Positions 55,668-63,783 of a stretch of DNA of 64,000 bases are shown here, piece by piece. The translations under genes were made by a program, and so were the position numbers. The stretch's first letter is position 1; every line of letters begins with the position of its first letter. The notes beneath the pieces were generated by a model. That model was not told the origin of the DNA. It searched no databases and saw nothing but the letters and a program-made list of their open reading frames with translations. This stretch comes from Actinomadura violacea (lineage in GTDB: Bacteria > Actinomycetota > Actinomycetes > Streptosporangiales > Streptosporangiaceae): contig NZ_JAGEPF010000012.1 of NCBI RefSeq assembly GCF_017573465.1, forward strand, positions 1 through 64,000. Direction: 5' to 3'.

Positions 55668-56639
55668 GTGCACGCCACGGTGGACAGCGCCGCGTTCGCC
55701 GACGCGGTAACCCGCACCGTCCAAGTCCTAGACAAGAAACCCGCGCACCCGGTCCTCAGTGGCCTACTTCTCCAGGTCCGCCGCGGCCACCTGCACATCA
55801 TCGGCGCCGGCTACGGCGAGGCGAGCCACACGAAGGTGCGCGCGTTCGGCCACCGGGCCGGCCGCGCAGTGGCGCCCGGCAACCAGCTAGCCGCGATCGC
55901 CCGGCATCTCGGAGCCGACACCGTCACCCTGTCGCTCCGCAACGGCAGGCTCGCGATCGTCAGCGGTGCGACGACCTGGAAGCTGATGACCATGCCGGTC
56001 GAGGATTACCCCACCTGGCCCGACGAGGTCATCGCCGAGCACGGAAACCACGCCGACCACGCCAAACGGCAGCCACCGGGCAAGTGGGAGCACCGCATGG
56101 TTCGGGCCGAACGCACCATTCGCCACATCACCGCAGGGTTCCGCCCATCCCGGACACGCACTCTGTACGAGCCCGAGCCATTCGCGGTCGGCGACTGGGT
56201 CACCGTCACCACCGACGACGACCGGACGTTGACCGGCCAGATGGCCGCCGAGAACGTGGTGATCTTGCTGCATGAAGACGGGACGACCACATGCCATACG
56301 GTCCTGTCCATCTTCAAGCCCAAGTACGCGCGGTACCACATCCGCCACCAGCTTGACGAGGAAGCCATGGCTCGCCGCGACAGCGACGAACCGATCTGGA
56401 AGGTGTGGGACGTACGACGTGCCGCCGGTCCCCCGGATCAGGCGCCTGTCGCTACTTCTGAATTGGGTCGGGACGAGGCCACATCCGCACCGGATGGGGC
56501 ACCACCGGACGCCGCTCCACCGGAGGAATCTCCGGCACCCGCACCGTCCCCCTCCGCGCCCGTCGCCTTCGAGTTGCCCGACCCGTTCGAGTGGCGCTGG
56601 CCCGACTTCGACCCCGCTGACCTGGCGGTGTCCGAATGA
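55668..56639 (+). CDS. Sliding-clamp-like protein (DnaN domain 1 only)
   Basis: A 323-residue protein from GTG 55668 (GAGGAGG upstream). Residues 3-125 follow the first domain of DNA polymerase III beta: FADAVTRTVQVLDKKPAHPV then LSGLLLQV, HIIGAGYGEASHTKVRAF, LAAIARHLGADTVTLSLRNG, LMTMPVEDYPTWP. Domains 2 and 3 of a normal clamp (about 370 residues) are missing; the rest holds a small beta part (FAVGDWVTVTTDDDRTLTGQ) and a Pro-rich acidic tail. It may bind polymerase or block host clamp partners. Confidence 0.65.
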   Translation: MHATVDSAAFADAVTRTVQVLDKKPAHPVLSGLLLQVRRGHLHIIGAGYGEASHTKVRAFGHRAGRAVAPGNQLAAIARHLGADTVTLSLRNGRLAIVSGATTWKLMTMPVEDYPTWPDEVIAEHGNHADHAKRQPPGKWEHRMVRAERTIRHITAGFRPSRTRTLYEPEPFAVGDWVTVTTDDDRTLTGQMAAENVVILLHEDGTTTCHTVLSIFKPKYARYHIRHQLDEEAMARRDSDEPIWKVWDVRRAAGPPDQAPVATSELGRDEATSAPDGAPPDAAPPEESPAPAPSPSAPVAFELPDPFEWRWPDFDPADLAVSE

Positions 56640-56676
56640 AGGCCGCAGATGGCAGCCCGAAACGAGAGGCCGCGTG

Positions 56677-56883
56677 ATGGTCGAGTACACCCGCCGAGTC
56701 CGCACGGTCCGGCGCGTCGAATACGCGATCCCTTCGGGCTCCGCCTGGGCGGAGCTGCACAAGGTCCTCACCGCGATCCGCAACGAGCTCGGCGAGGAGG
56801 CCGCCCGCTGGGACGACGCCGCCCGCATCGAAGTCAGGGACGACGAGGTTGTCCTCTTCTTCGAGCGGGAAATGCCCTTGTGA
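56677..56883 (+). CDS. 68-residue actinophage protein
   Basis: ATG 56677 (or GTG 56674). Product: EYTRRVRTVRRVEYAIPSGS, AWAELHKVLTAIRNELGEEA, IEVRDDEVVLFFE. A conserved small protein of Streptomyces genomes and phages; function unknown. Second gene after P6. Confidence 0.65.
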   Translation: MVEYTRRVRTVRRVEYAIPSGSAWAELHKVLTAIRNELGEEAARWDDAARIEVRDDEVVLFFEREMPL

Positions 56884-56964
56884 CCGCCCGCCGCCGCGTC
56901 ACCTGCCTGCGCCGCCCGCGGGAAGCAATGCCGCCGGGCTTCTGCGGTCGTAGCATGGCCCGCC

Positions 56965-57150
56965 GTGGATATCTCAGCCGAACCGTTGGACCTGCCCTCG
57001 GCGCCCTTTCCTCCGCCGCCTGCGGGCGAGGTCGTCTCTGTGCCTGACGTGGTGGGCCAGCCTTGTCCGATGTGCGGGGAGCTGGTTAAGGGCGCGTCGC
57101 TGGTCGGTGAGGAGTTGCAGGCCCTGAGCCCGTGCGGGTGCGCGATCTAA
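56965..57150 (+). CDS. Small Cys-pair protein
   Basis: A 61-residue product from GTG 56965 with CPMCGELVKGASL and PCGCAI, a possible single zinc knuckle after a Pro-rich N-terminus. TAGCAT lies about nine bases upstream, so the transcript may be leaderless. Confidence 0.5.
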   Translation: MDISAEPLDLPSAPFPPPPAGEVVSVPDVVGQPCPMCGELVKGASLVGEELQALSPCGCAI

Positions 57151-57241
57151 TTCTGAACCACTCGGGGAGCGCCCGGCGTCATGCCGGGGCTCCCCCTAGC
57201 TCTGCACAGCGTTCAGAGCGCGTACACGGTCCGGCGCGGGC

Positions 57242-58387
57242 TCAACGTCCATGCTGGCCTAGCGGTTGGCGACGGAGTTGCGTCACTCGGCCGGGCCTCG
57301 GACCAGTGGCGGGGCCTGTCGGCGCGGGGGTAGGCGCGATCGATCTGAGGATCGCTGGGGGAATCGCCAGTTCATCCGAGGCCAACCGATACGGTTTGTC
57401 TCCGTATCGCTGCGACAGCAGCTTCCACAGCAGCAGCGGGTGTTCGTGCCCGACTGTGACTGGTTCCTCCTTCCGCCAGCCGCGATGGTTGAGCTGTACG
57501 AACAGCGACTGTCGGCGGGGTTCGTCGATCGCGTCTACTGCTGCCGCTCGCATGATGAGCGCCTGTATCGATACCCCCCAAGCAGCCTTTTTGTGAGCGA
57601 GGCTGGTCAACGTCAACCGCCCTGCGAACTCCTCTACCGCACGCTGGTAGGGCAGGAGGAACGCCCCGGCGAACTGGTGCGCCTCCCGCTCAGGATCGGC
57701 GCATCGTGGCCGGAACGTGTGCAGAACCAGGTGGCCGAGTTCATGAGCGAGGGTGAATCGGTCCCGGTCCCCTGAACCAGTGAAGTAGCCGATGAGCGCG
57801 GCCTCGCCCGGCCCTCCCCAGTACGAAACACCGAAGTGCTTGCCTGAGGTGATCGGCGTTTCCCCTCCAGGTCCAGTGAGGCTGATGGGTGCGACCGCGA
57901 CCCCTGCGCGCTCGAGCGCCCGCGTTAGGTGGGGAACCGGCTTGTCGGGAGCCAGGCGCAGCGCCTCCCGGGTCGCCATGGCGAGAGTTTCGATCTGTTC
58001 CTGGTCAAGCTCGTCCTCGGTGGCAAAGGGCAACGGTGGCGCCGGGTAGGTGTCCTGCACCAGTTGTTCGGTAACCCGGTAGCTCTCCCCGTATAGCGCA
58101 TGTATCCGCTTGGTCATCTTCTTGCTGGCGGAAGCGGTCTTACGGAACCGCAGCGAGTCCAATGGCACCGTCGATGGGCTGACATCGAAGAACTTCACCG
58201 GTGTGCCGGTAGCGTCGGCGATCAGTTCGAGCATGCCGGGGCCGGGGTCGCCGTCGTTGTTCTCCAGCTTGGAGATCCATGCCTGGCTCACACCTGACAA
58301 CCTCGACAGCTCGATTTGTGTCAGCCCGAACAGTTCTCGCAGGGTCCGTAGCCGTTCACCCGCCGAGGCCGTCAGCACTCTCGACAC
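57242..58387 (-). CDS. XRE-ImmA/IrrE-type metallopeptidase
   Basis: A 381-residue fusion. Residues 8-62 are an XRE helix-turn-helix (LRTLRELFGLTQIELSRLSG, VSQAWISKLEN); residues 170-290 contain FTLAHELGHLVLH, the HExxH zinc site of ImmA/IrrE (M78) peptidases, and HQFAGAFLLP. Such proteins cleave phage or ICE repressors. GTG 58387 overlaps the 3' end of the upstream gene by 32 bases. Next to integrase, excisionase and a candidate repressor, so a switch role is likely. Confidence 0.85.
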   Translation of the reverse strand: MSRVLTASAGERLRTLRELFGLTQIELSRLSGVSQAWISKLENNDGDPGPGMLELIADATGTPVKFFDVSPSTVPLDSLRFRKTASASKKMTKRIHALYGESYRVTEQLVQDTYPAPPLPFATEDELDQEQIETLAMATREALRLAPDKPVPHLTRALERAGVAVAPISLTGPGGETPITSGKHFGVSYWGGPGEAALIGYFTGSGDRDRFTLAHELGHLVLHTFRPRCADPEREAHQFAGAFLLPYQRAVEEFAGRLTLTSLAHKKAAWGVSIQALIMRAAAVDAIDEPRRQSLFVQLNHRGWRKEEPVTVGHEHPLLLWKLLSQRYGDKPYRLASDELAIPPAILRSIAPTPAPTGPATGPRPGRVTQLRRQPLGQHGR

Positions 58388-58994
58388 CGTTCTCTTCTGC
58401 GGGAAGCTGGAGTTCCAGCTCGTCATCGGCCGGCTCGAATGCCAGCGTGGCCAGATCGTCGGCCTGCCTGGGCAGCATGAAGTCCAGGTCGACCTTCTCG
58501 GTCTTGCCGAACTTCCAGGTGCCGATCGTTCGCACGACACGGAAAGCGGGGGCCCCGGTGCTCGCACTGATGCGCCACAGCACTAGCAGCCGGTCGTTGG
58601 GCGGCCCGAACAGCGGCACCTGCGAGTCCAGCCGGGGGTTGGAGTAGTACGCGCGGCGGCTGAGGTTGGTGCCGGGCGGCGGGACCTGCTCGTCCGATAG
58701 CCCGTGCAGGATACGGATGCGGTAGTTCCCGTCAGTGAGCCAGAGCTCGCCGTTGCGCGCGTGGTTGCCGTACAGAGCCCAGTCGCCGAGCGCGCCGGGG
58801 CCGATCCTGCTCATCTCGTAGTGAGCGAAGCCCCGGATGCAGTGCGTGCCCAGCCACTTGTACTGAGGAACGTCCAGCATCGGTAGGCGGTTACGCCGCA
58901 GCGTTTCCGCGGTCGTGAACACGTCGTGGAGGGGCTCACAGAGCGGCATCATCGCCTGACGCACCCGGTCAGCCTCAGCCTCAAGGTTCCTCAT
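58356..58994 (-). CDS. Partner of the ImmA-type protein, unknown function
   Basis: A 212-residue protein (LEAEADRVRQAMMPLCEPLH; DVPQYKWLGTHCIRGFAHYE; GTWKFGKTEKVDLDFMLPRQ). No family recognised. ATG 58994 lies seven bases after TATTAT, so a leaderless start is plausible; ATG 59015 is the alternative. Its A+T-rich start region with GTGATATTATTAC is unlike its neighbours and could be an operator. Overlaps the peptidase gene, so the two are one functional unit. Confidence 0.65.
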   Translation of the reverse strand: MRNLEAEADRVRQAMMPLCEPLHDVFTTAETLRRNRLPMLDVPQYKWLGTHCIRGFAHYEMSRIGPGALGDWALYGNHARNGELWLTDGNYRIRILHGLSDEQVPPPGTNLSRRAYYSNPRLDSQVPLFGPPNDRLLVLWRISASTGAPAFRVVRTIGTWKFGKTEKVDLDFMLPRQADDLATLAFEPADDELELQLPAEENGVESADGLGG

Positions 58995-59145
58995 GTCAGT
59001 AATAATATCACCCATGATCTTTATGTTCGAGGAGGCGCACCGGGCCACCAGGTGAGGGGCCGCGACGCCAGGACGCATGCTGGCCCGAGCACGCACTGAC
59101 CCCGGCCACCCGCTCCGCGTGCAGCACACCAGCCGCATGCTCAGC

Positions 59146-59397
59146 TCAGGTAGTGCCCGCGCCGACCTCGGCACGCGACTGATCCGAGGCGACGCCGTAC
59201 AGCAGGCGGATCAGGTCCTGCGTCGGGATCCTGATCCTGCGGCCCAGACGCAGCACGCGAGTGCTGTCCCAGGCGTCGCGGCGGATCAGGTCGTAGACGG
59301 TCCAGGAACCGATGCCCAGGACGGACGCGGCCGTGGGCACGTCGGTGGTGGGGCCGAGCGCCGCGATGCGCTCGCGACTCCATGTCGCGTTGTTCAA
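59146..59397 (-). CDS. xis: Excisionase-like HTH protein
   Basis: An 83-residue protein of the MerR/excisionase type (VPTAASVLGIGSWTVYDLIR, RRIRIPTQDLIRLLYG). TTG 59397 follows AGGA by eight bases. Adjacent to the integrase cluster and divergent from the XRE regulator, as expected for a recombination directionality factor. Confidence 0.75.
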   Translation of the reverse strand: MNNATWSRERIAALGPTTDVPTAASVLGIGSWTVYDLIRRDAWDSTRVLRLGRRIRIPTQDLIRLLYGVASDQSRAEVGAGTT

Positions 59398-59457
59398 GTC
59401 GTTCGTCCTGCCATGTCGAGGCCGATGGGGAGCCGGAGCGCTGCCCGATCCACGTGG

Positions 59458-59477
59458 GGTCCGGTGCGGTCCGGTGC
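59458..59477. promoter_or_regulatory. Two 10-bp tandem repeats, operator-like
   Basis: GGTCCGGTGC repeated twice with one-helical-turn spacing, between the divergent excisionase and regulator genes. A good candidate site for the regulator encoded at 59535. Confidence 0.5.
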
Positions 59478-59498
59478 GTCCAGATTGTTCGACTTGTG

Positions 59499-59528
59499 TT
59501 GAGTGCTGTCAACGCGAAGGCTTACTGT
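59499..59528 (+). promoter_or_regulatory. Promoter of the XRE regulator
   Basis: TTGAGT (59499-59504), 18-base spacer, TACTGT (59523-59528). GTG 59535 lies six bases beyond the -10, so the mRNA should be leaderless, as is common for phage repressors. Confidence 0.55.
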
Positions 59529-59534
59529 GTCGGT

Positions 59535-60131
59535 GTGACACGGAATGATTGGCCGAGTGCCCTCGCCACCTCCATCGCCGAACAGGTCCGCCGCTACCGC
59601 AAGGACCGCGGCCTCAGCGCCCAGCAACTCGCCGATGCCTGCACCGCACTGGGCATGGAGACCTCACGCTCGGCGATCGCCAACTTCGAGTCCGGCCGCC
59701 GCCCGACCATCAGCGTCGCGGAGCTTCTGATCTTCGCCCACGCCCTACGCGTGCCGCCGCTCCTGCTCGTCGTGCCGGTCGGCGCCGATCAGTCCGTCCA
59801 ACTTGCGCCCGGCGTCGCCACGTCGGCGTGGGACGCCGCCCAGTGGTTCGCCGGCCTCGGCCGCGACGCCGGCGACAACCCGATCCGCCTCTTCCAGCGC
59901 CACGACCGCTTCGTCAGCGAGTACGAGTTCGCCGCCCGCAGGTCCGCCGGAGCCCGGTCCATGCTGCAGGACGCTGACGGGGACCGCCGCGAGGCGCACG
60001 CTGCGACCGCCCACGCCGCCGACCAGGCCGCGCGGCTCGCTGAAGAAGTCATCGACGAGATCCGCGACGACATCCGGGCGCTCGGCCTCACCCCGCCCGC
60101 GCTCCCAGCCGAGCTGGCACACCTGCCCTAA
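59535..60131 (+). CDS. XRE-family regulator, candidate prophage repressor
   Basis: A 198-residue protein from GTG 59535. Residues 10-75 are an XRE helix-turn-helix (IAEQVRRYRKDRGLSAQQLA, SRSAIANFESGRRPTISVAE); the rest is helical with a charged coiled coil at the end. Position between excisionase and integrase fits an immunity or integration regulator. The frame is open upstream to 59382, but promoter geometry supports the GTG. Confidence 0.7.
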   Translation: MTRNDWPSALATSIAEQVRRYRKDRGLSAQQLADACTALGMETSRSAIANFESGRRPTISVAELLIFAHALRVPPLLLVVPVGADQSVQLAPGVATSAWDAAQWFAGLGRDAGDNPIRLFQRHDRFVSEYEFAARRSAGARSMLQDADGDRREAHAATAHAADQAARLAEEVIDEIRDDIRALGLTPPALPAELAHLP

Positions 60132-60239
60132 CCGCCCCCCGTGTAGCCGCTACCAGGCGCCTACGACGAAATCTGTCACCCTCGCCCGCGATGATCTGCG
60201 CAGACCTCTCGGGAACCCCTCGCCCCACGGAGAACATCT

Positions 60240-61862
60240 GTGAAGCCCTTCAAAAGGTGCTGGTGCCGCGACGCCGCGGGCAAGCTGCTCGGTAAGAAGT
60301 GCCCTGATCTGGCCAAGCGTGGGCACGGCAAGTGGTACGGCCGCTACGAGGCCCCTGCCGGTGCAGATGGGAAACGCCGACAGCCCACGATCGGCCCTTA
60401 CGACACCGAAAAGGAATGCAAGCGCGCACTGGGGGAGGCCGTTGGAGCGGCAGGTAGCGGTGACATCGCCGAAGACCGCAAGATCACGGTGGGTGAGTAC
60501 CTGGAGCGTCGGCATGGGTGGCGAGTCTCCGAATCGACAAGTGCGGGGGAGGGGCTCAAGAAGTCGACCCTCAATACGGACCGGGAACTCATAGATCTCT
60601 ACCTCAAGCCAGGGCTCGGTCACCTCAAACTGGCCGACCTGCGTGACGGCCATATCCGCGACTTGTACGCCGCCATGCGGCAGATCAACCGGCTGCCGGA
60701 AGGGGAGAAGCCGAACGAGTTGCTACGCAGGCTCCTGCTGGTTCGCGCCGCTAGGACGGGCGGCAAGGCGTACTCAACCAAGCCGCTTTCTGAGGCGCGG
60801 ATCAAGCGGGTGCACATCTGCCTGAACGCGGCGCTCAACGACGCGGTCAGGGTCTCCAAGATCCTGCGGTCTAACCCCGCCGTGTCGATCTTCAAGACCA
60901 AGGGAGGAAGCGGCGGCCGCAAGGTCCGCGCGAAGCCGCTGCTGTGGACCGATGAACGTGTCGCGCACTGGGAGAAGACCGGCGAGGTCCCCGCCAAGGT
61001 GATGGTGTGGACCCCCATGCAGGCCGGATGGTTCCTTGACTTCGCCGAATCCAGCCGCCTCTACCCCCTGCTGCACCTGGCAACCTACTGGGGCTTGCGC
61101 CGCGGAGAACTCATCGGTCAGGCATGGGCGGATGCCGATCTGTCCAAGAGCACGCTCCACGTTCGCCGGGCCCAGCAGGATGACGAGCTGGACGACGTGA
61201 AGTCCGACGCCTCTGACCGCACCATCACCCTCGACCGCGGCACCGTCGACGTCCTGACCAACTGGCGCCAGATGCAGCAAGCGGAGCGAGAGGCGTGGAA
61301 GGAAGGCTGGGCGGAGTCCGGGCGGATGTTTACTCAGGAGGACGGCCGCGAGATGACGCCTAAGTCGCTCACCGACCACTTCGCTCGCCTGGTCCGCCGC
61401 TACTCCGCCATCCGCCGGCACCACGCCGAAGGCTGGAGCATCGAGATGATCGTCAAGCGTTCGCGGGTCTCGCCGCACGAAGTGGAAGTCGCGCTCGCCG
61501 GTCCTCCGCTGCCGCCCGTGCGTTTTCACGACCTTCGTCACGGTGCAGCCACGATGCTGCACGCGGCAGGTGTGTCGATGAAGGTGGTGTCCGACATCCT
61601 TGGGCACTCATCCGAGTCCTTCACCTCCGATGTGTACGCCGTGGTGGCGCAGGAGTTGGCGCACGACGCGGCTGTGCGGATCGCCGACTTCATCCCACGT
61701 CGGAACAGGCAGAAGGGGCCGGTCGTCGAGCCGGTGCACATCGCTTGCGACCAGGCGATGCTTGCACGGCTGCGCACGCTTCAACGGCCCGGTGAGGACC
61801 TCTCGGCGGTGGCTGCCCGGGTGATTCGTGGCCTCCTAGGAGGGGCTGAAACGGCGGCGTGA
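60240..61862 (+). CDS. int: Tyrosine integrase
   Basis: A 540-residue site-specific recombinase. An N-terminal arm-binding/AP2-like region (WYGRYEAPAGADGKRRQPTI) and a core-binding domain precede the catalytic domain with Arg in LATYWGLRRGELIG, the HxxR box in FHDLRHGAATMLHAAGVSMK, and LGHSSESFTSDVYA holding the His and Tyr. It should insert the phage at the tRNA-Arg gene 140 bases downstream. Confidence 0.92.
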   Translation: MKPFKRCWCRDAAGKLLGKKCPDLAKRGHGKWYGRYEAPAGADGKRRQPTIGPYDTEKECKRALGEAVGAAGSGDIAEDRKITVGEYLERRHGWRVSESTSAGEGLKKSTLNTDRELIDLYLKPGLGHLKLADLRDGHIRDLYAAMRQINRLPEGEKPNELLRRLLLVRAARTGGKAYSTKPLSEARIKRVHICLNAALNDAVRVSKILRSNPAVSIFKTKGGSGGRKVRAKPLLWTDERVAHWEKTGEVPAKVMVWTPMQAGWFLDFAESSRLYPLLHLATYWGLRRGELIGQAWADADLSKSTLHVRRAQQDDELDDVKSDASDRTITLDRGTVDVLTNWRQMQQAEREAWKEGWAESGRMFTQEDGREMTPKSLTDHFARLVRRYSAIRRHHAEGWSIEMIVKRSRVSPHEVEVALAGPPLPPVRFHDLRHGAATMLHAAGVSMKVVSDILGHSSESFTSDVYAVVAQELAHDAAVRIADFIPRRNRQKGPVVEPVHIACDQAMLARLRTLQRPGEDLSAVAARVIRGLLGGAETAA

Positions 61863-61863
61863 G

Positions 61864-61946
61864 GGTGCTGCGAGTGAGCAGAACACGCTCCGCGCGGTTC
61901 GTGCGAGCATTGTGCGAGCAGTACCCCAGAGGGCCCGGCAACTGAG
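61864..61946. other. Candidate phage attachment arm sequences
   Basis: GTGCGAGCA occurs twice, 11 bases apart (61901-61909 and 61912-61920), and a related TGCGAGTGAGCA lies at about 61869. They lie between integrase and tRNA, where arm-type integrase sites are expected. Confidence 0.35.
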
Positions 61947-61974
61947 AACGCCCCCGACCTCCGTCGGGGGCGTT
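61947..61974. terminator. Terminator, 12-bp stem
   Basis: Perfect arms 61947-61958 and 61963-61974 with a 4-base loop, followed by TTCC. It could end integrase transcription or the leftward tRNA transcript. Confidence 0.7.
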
Positions 61975-62002
61975 TCCGCTGGCCAGCGCGTTGTGCTTTC
62001 GG

Positions 62003-62075
62003 CGCCCCCGGCAGGATTCGAACCTGCGACACCCGCTTTAGGAGAGCGGTGCTCTATCCCCTGAGCTACGGAGGC
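62003..62075 (-). tRNA. tRNA-Arg (anticodon CCU); prophage attachment site
   Basis: Folds as a full cloverleaf: 7-bp acceptor (GCCTCCG with CGGGGGC, one G-U), D-arm GCTC/GAGC, anticodon arm CCGCT/AGCGG with loop CTCCTAA giving CCU, T-arm GCAGG/CCTGC with TTCGAAT, discriminator G. The 3' end faces the integrase, so the phage crossover is expected in the 3' half, which it restores. No second copy of that half was found in the window. Confidence 0.93.
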
Positions 62076-62231
62076 ATGTCGTCGCTCGCCGGAAGAGCGT
62101 AGCGGACGGCACCTACAAGGGTAGGGGAAGGGGTGTGCTGGGCGCTCCCCGTTATGGGGGCCGCCGGGGGCGGGAGAGCATCGGAATGTGGCGGGAGATG
62201 GCTTACGGGTGCTCTAGGCCGGGTGGGGTAG

Positions 62232-62666
62232 GTGTGGGTACGCTTCGGTGCCGTGACGGGTCGGCATCGGGGGCAGCCGAAGGAGCGGGAGGCCGCGGGG
62301 GCGGGTGCGTCCCGGCGGAGGCGCGGAGCGATGGTGGCGGGCGCGTTCCTGCTGCCGGTCGCGCTGGCGACCGTGGTGGCGTTCTCGCTGCGCGACGAGC
62401 CGGCGGACGGCGCGCCGTCGCCGACGCCGAGGGCCGTGCGGGCGTCGCCTTCGGCGGAGCCGACGTTCGGGAAGTACATCCCGCCCGCGAAGAAGCCCCA
62501 GGCGGAGACCAAGGCGCCGCAGCGTTCCGCCACGCCCACGGCGGAGCCGACGCGGAGGGCGACCCGGAAGCCCGTGCGGCCGCCGGACGCCCGGCCGACG
62601 TGCCCGTGGACGGGCGTGCCGTACCTTGACCGTTGGTGCCACCGGCGTCCTCACATGGGTCGCTGA
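62232..62666 (+). CDS. Host single-TM protein
   Basis: A 144-residue protein (start near 62232 or GTG 62253): basic N-terminus, one hydrophobic helix (GAFLLPVALATVVAFSL) and a long Pro/Ala/Thr outside tail ending in a Cys/Trp motif (PTCPWTGVPYLDRWCHRR). First chromosomal gene outside the prophage. Function unknown. Confidence 0.55.
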   Translation: MWVRFGAVTGRHRGQPKEREAAGAGASRRRRGAMVAGAFLLPVALATVVAFSLRDEPADGAPSPTPRAVRASPSAEPTFGKYIPPAKKPQAETKAPQRSATPTAEPTRRATRKPVRPPDARPTCPWTGVPYLDRWCHRRPHMGR

Positions 62667-62747
62667 GGCGGTTACGCCGAGTTCAACGGTGAACCTGTAG
62701 TAGCGTTCTGCCGCTGTTCGTATTCGGGCATCAGGAGGAAAACCACC

Positions 62748-63779
62748 GTGCCGAACCCCCGGTCGGCTGCGTTGGCCGCGGCCGTCCTGGTGATGGCGAC
62801 GCTCGTGCCGCAGGGAGCCGGCAGGGCGGCCGACGGCGGGGACGACGTCAAGTCGCTGCGCGAGGCCGCCGCGAAGGCCCGCGACGAACTCGAGACGGCC
62901 ACCAAGGACATGCAGAGCCGCCAGAAGGACCTGGCGTCCTCGCAGAGCAAGCTGAAGGCGACGCTGAAGGATCTGGCGGGCGCCGAGGCGCAGCTCAACC
63001 AGATCCGGCAGCCGCTGGCACGGCTCGCGAACAACTCGTATCAGCAGCAGGGCGCCGCCGGGTCGATGGCGGTGTTCGGCGGCGGGAACCCCGAGCAGGC
63101 GCTGCGGTCCACCGCGGACGTGAGCATGCTCGCGCAGGCGCAGCAGGAACTGGTGGACCGTGCCGACGCGCTGCAGAAGCGCAGGCAGCAGCTGGCGTCC
63201 ACCGCGCAGGACCTGCAGTCGCGCAGTGCGATCGCGCAGACGCGGGTGCAGCAGGACATCGACGGCCTCAAGCAGCGGTCGGCCCAGCTGACCGACCAGC
63301 TGAACGCGATGCTCAAGAAGCTGCCCGCGAGCAAGCGGCTGGAGCTCGGCTGCGACAAGAGCCTCGCCGCCGACGCCAAGAAGTTCCCCAACGGGCTGAT
63401 CCCGCAGAAGTACCTGTGCCCGCTGCCGCAGAAGGGGCGGGAGCTGCGCGCGGACGCGGCCCTGGCCTTCTACAAGCTGAACGCCGCGTACAAGCGCCAC
63501 TTCGGCCGCGACATGTGCCTGACGGACTCCTACCGGAGCCTGGCCGAGCAGCAGTCGGTGTACGTGCGGCGGCCCGGGTTCGCGGCCGTCCCCGGGACCA
63601 GCAACCACGGCAAGGGCCAGGCCATCGACGTCTGCGGCGGGGTCCAGAACCAGGGCTCGGCGCAGTTCAACTGGTTGAAGGCCAACTCCAAGACGTACGG
63701 GTGGTTCCACCCGGCGTGGGCCTACAGCAACCCGTTCGAGCCCTGGCACTGGGAGTACGGCACCGAGAGCCAGTACTGA
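62748..63779 (+). CDS. Secreted D,D-carboxypeptidase (VanY / M15) with coiled coil
   Basis: A 343-residue protein from GTG 62748. A signal peptide (SAALAAAVLVMATLVPQGAG) is followed by a coiled coil (about 35-185, including AKARDELETATKDMQSRQKD) and a VanY-type domain with TDSYRSLAEQQSVY, GTSNHGKGQAIDVCGG and EPWHWEYGT, the zinc ligands of M15 peptidases. It trims stem peptides outside the cell. Host gene. Confidence 0.88.
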   Translation: MPNPRSAALAAAVLVMATLVPQGAGRAADGGDDVKSLREAAAKARDELETATKDMQSRQKDLASSQSKLKATLKDLAGAEAQLNQIRQPLARLANNSYQQQGAAGSMAVFGGGNPEQALRSTADVSMLAQAQQELVDRADALQKRRQQLASTAQDLQSRSAIAQTRVQQDIDGLKQRSAQLTDQLNAMLKKLPASKRLELGCDKSLAADAKKFPNGLIPQKYLCPLPQKGRELRADAALAFYKLNAAYKRHFGRDMCLTDSYRSLAEQQSVYVRRPGFAAVPGTSNHGKGQAIDVCGGVQNQGSAQFNWLKANSKTYGWFHPAWAYSNPFEPWHWEYGTESQY

Positions 63780-63783
63780 GGCG

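Noticed and set aside
59499-59540. Another leader-type promoter before the XRE regulator
   Set aside because: It has TGTGTTGA and TGTCAAC words but lacks the TGTCAGCACA leader core after the -10; the GTG there opens the real gene.
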